In this document: positions 11,695-14,058 of the stretch, one piece after another
Numbering within the stretch: position 1 is the stretch's first letter
How the letters are laid out: each line of letters begins with the position of its first letter
Assembly: GCA_964613035.1 (NCBI GenBank)
Contig: CAZTFQ010000026.1
Coordinates: 1 to 14,058, forward strand
Origin: CAVIQK01 sp964613035
GTDB lineage: Bacteria; Bacillota; Clostridia; Christensenellales; DTU072
Length of the DNA: 14,058 bases
Direction: 5' to 3'
Translations under genes and position numbers: made by a program
The notes under the pieces: model-generated
Databases searched by the model: none
Seen by the model: only the letters and a program-made list of their open reading frames with translations
Told to the model about the DNA's origin: nothing

Positions 11695-14058
11695 TTAGTC
11701 CCTGGGGTTCTTTATATTCGCTTGGGCGCTGGCAAGTCTTGCAATCGGTACTCTGAAAGGAGAGCAGGACACGTAGTCTACGCCGATAGCGTGGCAGAAC
11801 TCAATGGAGGAAGGATCTCCGCCGTGCTCGCCGCAGATGCCGCAATGGATGTCTTTACGGGTCTGATGACCGAGTTTGACCGCCATATCCATCAGCTTAC
11901 CTACGCCGACGGTATCCAATCTCGCGAAGGGATCGCTCTCGTAGATCTTGGCTTGGTAATAAGAAGGCAGGTACTTGCTGGAGTCGTCACGAGAGAATCC
12001 GAAAGTCATCTGAGTGAGGTCGTTGGTTCCGAAGCAGAAGAATTCGGCTTCTTTTGCAATCTCGTCTGCAGTAAGAGCTGCTCTAGGGATCTCGATCATG
12101 GTGCCTACTTCGTACTTAAGGTCGGAACCGGACTCGGCGATAACCTTGTCGGCGGTCTCTACGACTATCTTCTTACAGAAAGCGAGCTCTTTGATTTCTC
12201 CTACCAGAGGAATCATAATCTCGGGGACTACGTTCCACTCGGGGTGACGCTTGCTGACTGCGATGGCTGCCTTGATGACTGCCTTGGTCTGCATGGCTGC
12301 GATTTCGGGGTACGTGACGATAAGACGGCATCCGCGATGACCCATCATGGGGTTGAACTCGTGGAGCGCGTTGCAGATATCTTTGATTTCTCTTACAGAC
12401 TTACCTTGAGCGTCGGCGAGAGCCTTGATATCGGCTTCTTCCGTAGGAACGAACTCATGAAGCGGAGGATCGAGGAAACGGATACAGACGGGGGCTCCTT
12501 CCAGAGCTTCCATCAGACCTTCGAAGTCGGACTGTTGCATAGGCTCGATCTTATCGAGGGCTCTCTGTCTCTCTTCGACCGTTTCGGAACAAATCATTTC
12601 ACGGAACTTATCTATTCTGCCGGGACCGAAGAACATATGCTCGGTACGGCACAGACCGATACCTTCCGCGCCGAGAGTGGCGGCTCTTCTCGCGTCCTCG
12701 GGAGTGTCGGCATTGGTGCGGACGCCGAGGGACTTATATTTGTCGGCGAGTTTCATTATTCTTCCGAAGTATCCGCTGTTAGGGTCTGCGGGCACTACGA
12801 GAATCTTTCTTCCGTAAATCTTACCGGTAGAACCGTCGAGGGATATTTCGTCGCCTTCGTGATAGACTTTTCCTCCCAGCTCGAAATATTTCTCGTCTTC
12901 ATGCATTCTGATTTCTCCGCAACCGGAAACGCAGCAGGTTCCCATTCCGCGTGCTACGACGGCGGCGTGAGAGGTCTGTCCTCCTCTGACGGTCAGGATA
13001 CCCTGAGAGTATTTCATACCCTCGATGTCTTCCGGACTGGTCTCGAGTCTTACGAGGATGACCTTCTTGCCGGCTTTGCCTTGCTTGACGGCTTCTTCGG
13101 GGGTGAATACCGCTATACCGGCAGCGGCTCCGGGGGATGCGGCGATACCTTTTCCTATAACGTCGTCCTTGTCGGCGGCTTTAAGGTCCTTGGCATCGAA
13201 CACGGGGTGGAGAAGCATATCGAGAGACTTGGCGTCGATTTGGAGAAGTGCTTCCTGCTCGGAGATCATTCCTTCGTCTATAAGGTCGCACGCGATGCGA
13301 ATCGCAGCCGCGGCGGTACGCTTGCCGTTACGGGTCTGGAGCATATACAGCTTGCCTTGCTCGATGGTGAATTCCATATCCTGCATATCTCTGTAGTGAT
13401 GCTCGAGGATGTCGCATATCTCGAGGAATTGTTTGTAAACGTCGGGAAGAACTTCAGCCATTTGCGAAATGGGCATAGGAGTACGTACGCCGGCGACGAC
13501 GTCTTCGCCCTGAGCGTTCATGAGGAATTCACCCATAAGTCCCTTCTCTCCGGTAGCGGGGTTACGCGTGAACGCGACGCCCGTGCCGCAATCGTTACCC
13601 ATGTTGCCGAACGCCATCATCTGTACGTTGACTGCGGTACCCCAGGAATAAGGAATGTCGTGGTCCATACGATAGATGTTGGCTCTGGGGTTATCCCAGC
13701 TTCTGAAGACCGCCTTGATCGCGCCGAAGAGTTGCTCTTTCGGGTCGGAGGGGAATTCGGAACCTATTTTGGCTTTGTATTCTTCCTTAAACTGATTGGC
13801 GAGTTCTTTAAGATCTTCAGCGGTAAGATCTACGTCGAAGGAGATACCCTTCTCGGCTTTTTTCTTATCGATGAGTTCTTCGAAATATTTCTTACCGACT
13901 TCCATGACGACGTCGGAATACATCTGGATGAATCTTCTGTAGCAGTCCCACGCCCATCTAGGGTTGCCGGACTTCTTGGAGATGACCTCTACGACCTCTT
14001 CGTTGAGACCGAGGTTGAGAATGGTATCCATCATACCGGGCATCGAGGCTCTGGCGCC
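11695..14058 (-). CDS. ppdK: Pyruvate, phosphate dikinase (5' end beyond window)
   Basis: Interconverts pyruvate + ATP + Pi and PEP + AMP + PPi; in fermentative anaerobes it usually serves PPi-linked glycolysis or PEP formation. The visible 787 residues run to the native C-terminus. The frame stays open to the window edge (GARAS precedes the first Met), so ATG 14043 is internal. From the position of the catalytic His about 91 N-terminal residues are missing, against a family length near 880. Visible landmarks are the nucleotide-binding part with SMPGMMDTILNLGLN, GGQTSHAAVVARGMG in the swivelling domain (phosphorylated His about residue 364 of the visible part), GAEGIGLCRTEHMFF, and the PEP/pyruvate domain ending CGICGEHGGDP (catalytic Cys ~742). 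TSHAAVV and the full-length PEP-utiliser C-terminus distinguish it from PEP synthase. A terminator follows. Confidence 0.97.
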   Translation of the reverse strand, partial: GARASMPGMMDTILNLGLNEEVVEVISKKSGNPRWAWDCYRRFIQMYSDVVMEVGKKYFEELIDKKKAEKGISFDVDLTAEDLKELANQFKEEYKAKIGSEFPSDPKEQLFGAIKAVFRSWDNPRANIYRMDHDIPYSWGTAVNVQMMAFGNMGNDCGTGVAFTRNPATGEKGLMGEFLMNAQGEDVVAGVRTPMPISQMAEVLPDVYKQFLEICDILEHHYRDMQDMEFTIEQGKLYMLQTRNGKRTAAAAIRIACDLIDEGMISEQEALLQIDAKSLDMLLHPVFDAKDLKAADKDDVIGKGIAASPGAAAGIAVFTPEEAVKQGKAGKKVILVRLETSPEDIEGMKYSQGILTVRGGQTSHAAVVARGMGTCCVSGCGEIRMHEDEKYFELGGKVYHEGDEISLDGSTGKIYGRKILVVPADPNSGYFGRIMKLADKYKSLGVRTNADTPEDARRAATLGAEGIGLCRTEHMFFGPGRIDKFREMICSETVEERQRALDKIEPMQQSDFEGLMEALEGAPVCIRFLDPPLHEFVPTEEADIKALADAQGKSVREIKDICNALHEFNPMMGHRGCRLIVTYPEIAAMQTKAVIKAAIAVSKRHPEWNVVPEIMIPLVGEIKELAFCKKIVVETADKVIAESGSDLKYEVGTMIEIPRAALTADEIAKEAEFFCFGTNDLTQMTFGFSRDDSSKYLPSYYQAKIYESDPFARLDTVGVGKLMDMAVKLGHQTRKDIHCGICGEHGGDPSSIEFCHAIGVDYVSCSPFRVPIARLASAQANIKNPRD

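Overview
The window looks like a chromosomal segment of an anaerobic Bacillota, most likely class Clostridia. The reasons are strong AGGAGG ribosome-binding sites before almost every gene, a multi-subunit NAD(P)H-linked [FeFe] hydrogenase, pyruvate phosphate dikinase, a DUF1292 protein, and an L10-type leader before rplJ. I cannot place it below class level. Nearly everything is on the minus strand; only ung and its partner gene run on the plus strand.

Region by region: 80-5792 (minus) is a six-gene run read from high to low coordinates: nadE, hydC (NuoE-like), a GHKL-ATPase-like gene, hydD (HndB-like), hydB (NuoF-like) and hydA ([FeFe] catalytic subunit). The gaps are 24, 1, -4, 11 and 11 nt, I see no internal terminator, and a good promoter lies at 5860-5888. 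As I recall it, the hydCEDBA order matches the electron-bifurcating hydrogenase cluster of acetogens such as Acetobacterium. Such enzymes couple H2 to NAD(H) and ferredoxin together, so a co-transcribed NAD synthetase makes sense as cofactor supply. No terminator follows hydA before the window edge.

5939-8106 holds a monocistronic DUF1292 gene (minus) with a remarkable Cys/His/Asp tail and its own terminator. Divergent from it is a plus-strand pair, ung (uracil-DNA glycosylase) and a four-helix membrane protein with a SUKH/SMI1-KNR4 domain, coupled by an ATGA overlap. A bidirectional terminator ends this pair and the convergent rplJ-rplL operon. 8130-9223 is rplJ-rplL with a consensus promoter and a structured leader whose 5' arm can pair with part of an attenuator terminator. 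9274-10046 is a PHP-family metal-dependent phosphoesterase with its own promoter and a 12-bp palindrome before its RBS. 10176-11498 is a noticeably AT-richer AAA_14/DUF4143 ATPase gene with its own promoter, probably acquired. 11615-14058 is pyruvate phosphate dikinase with a terminator; its first roughly 90 residues lie beyond the window.

Six genes (hydC, nadE, rplL, the ATPase, the SUKH gene and the DUF1292 gene) have open frames that extend upstream of the real start. I moved these starts to the ATG properly placed behind a Shine-Dalgarno sequence. No intergenic stretch exceeds 300 bases.

I see no CRISPR array, transposon, tRNA, rRNA or clear defence island, and no convincing wholly new system. 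The most interesting leads are the GHKL-like orphan inside the hydrogenase operon with a degenerate nucleotide-binding box, the Cys/His-rich DUF1292 protein, and the membrane SUKH protein coupled to ung.
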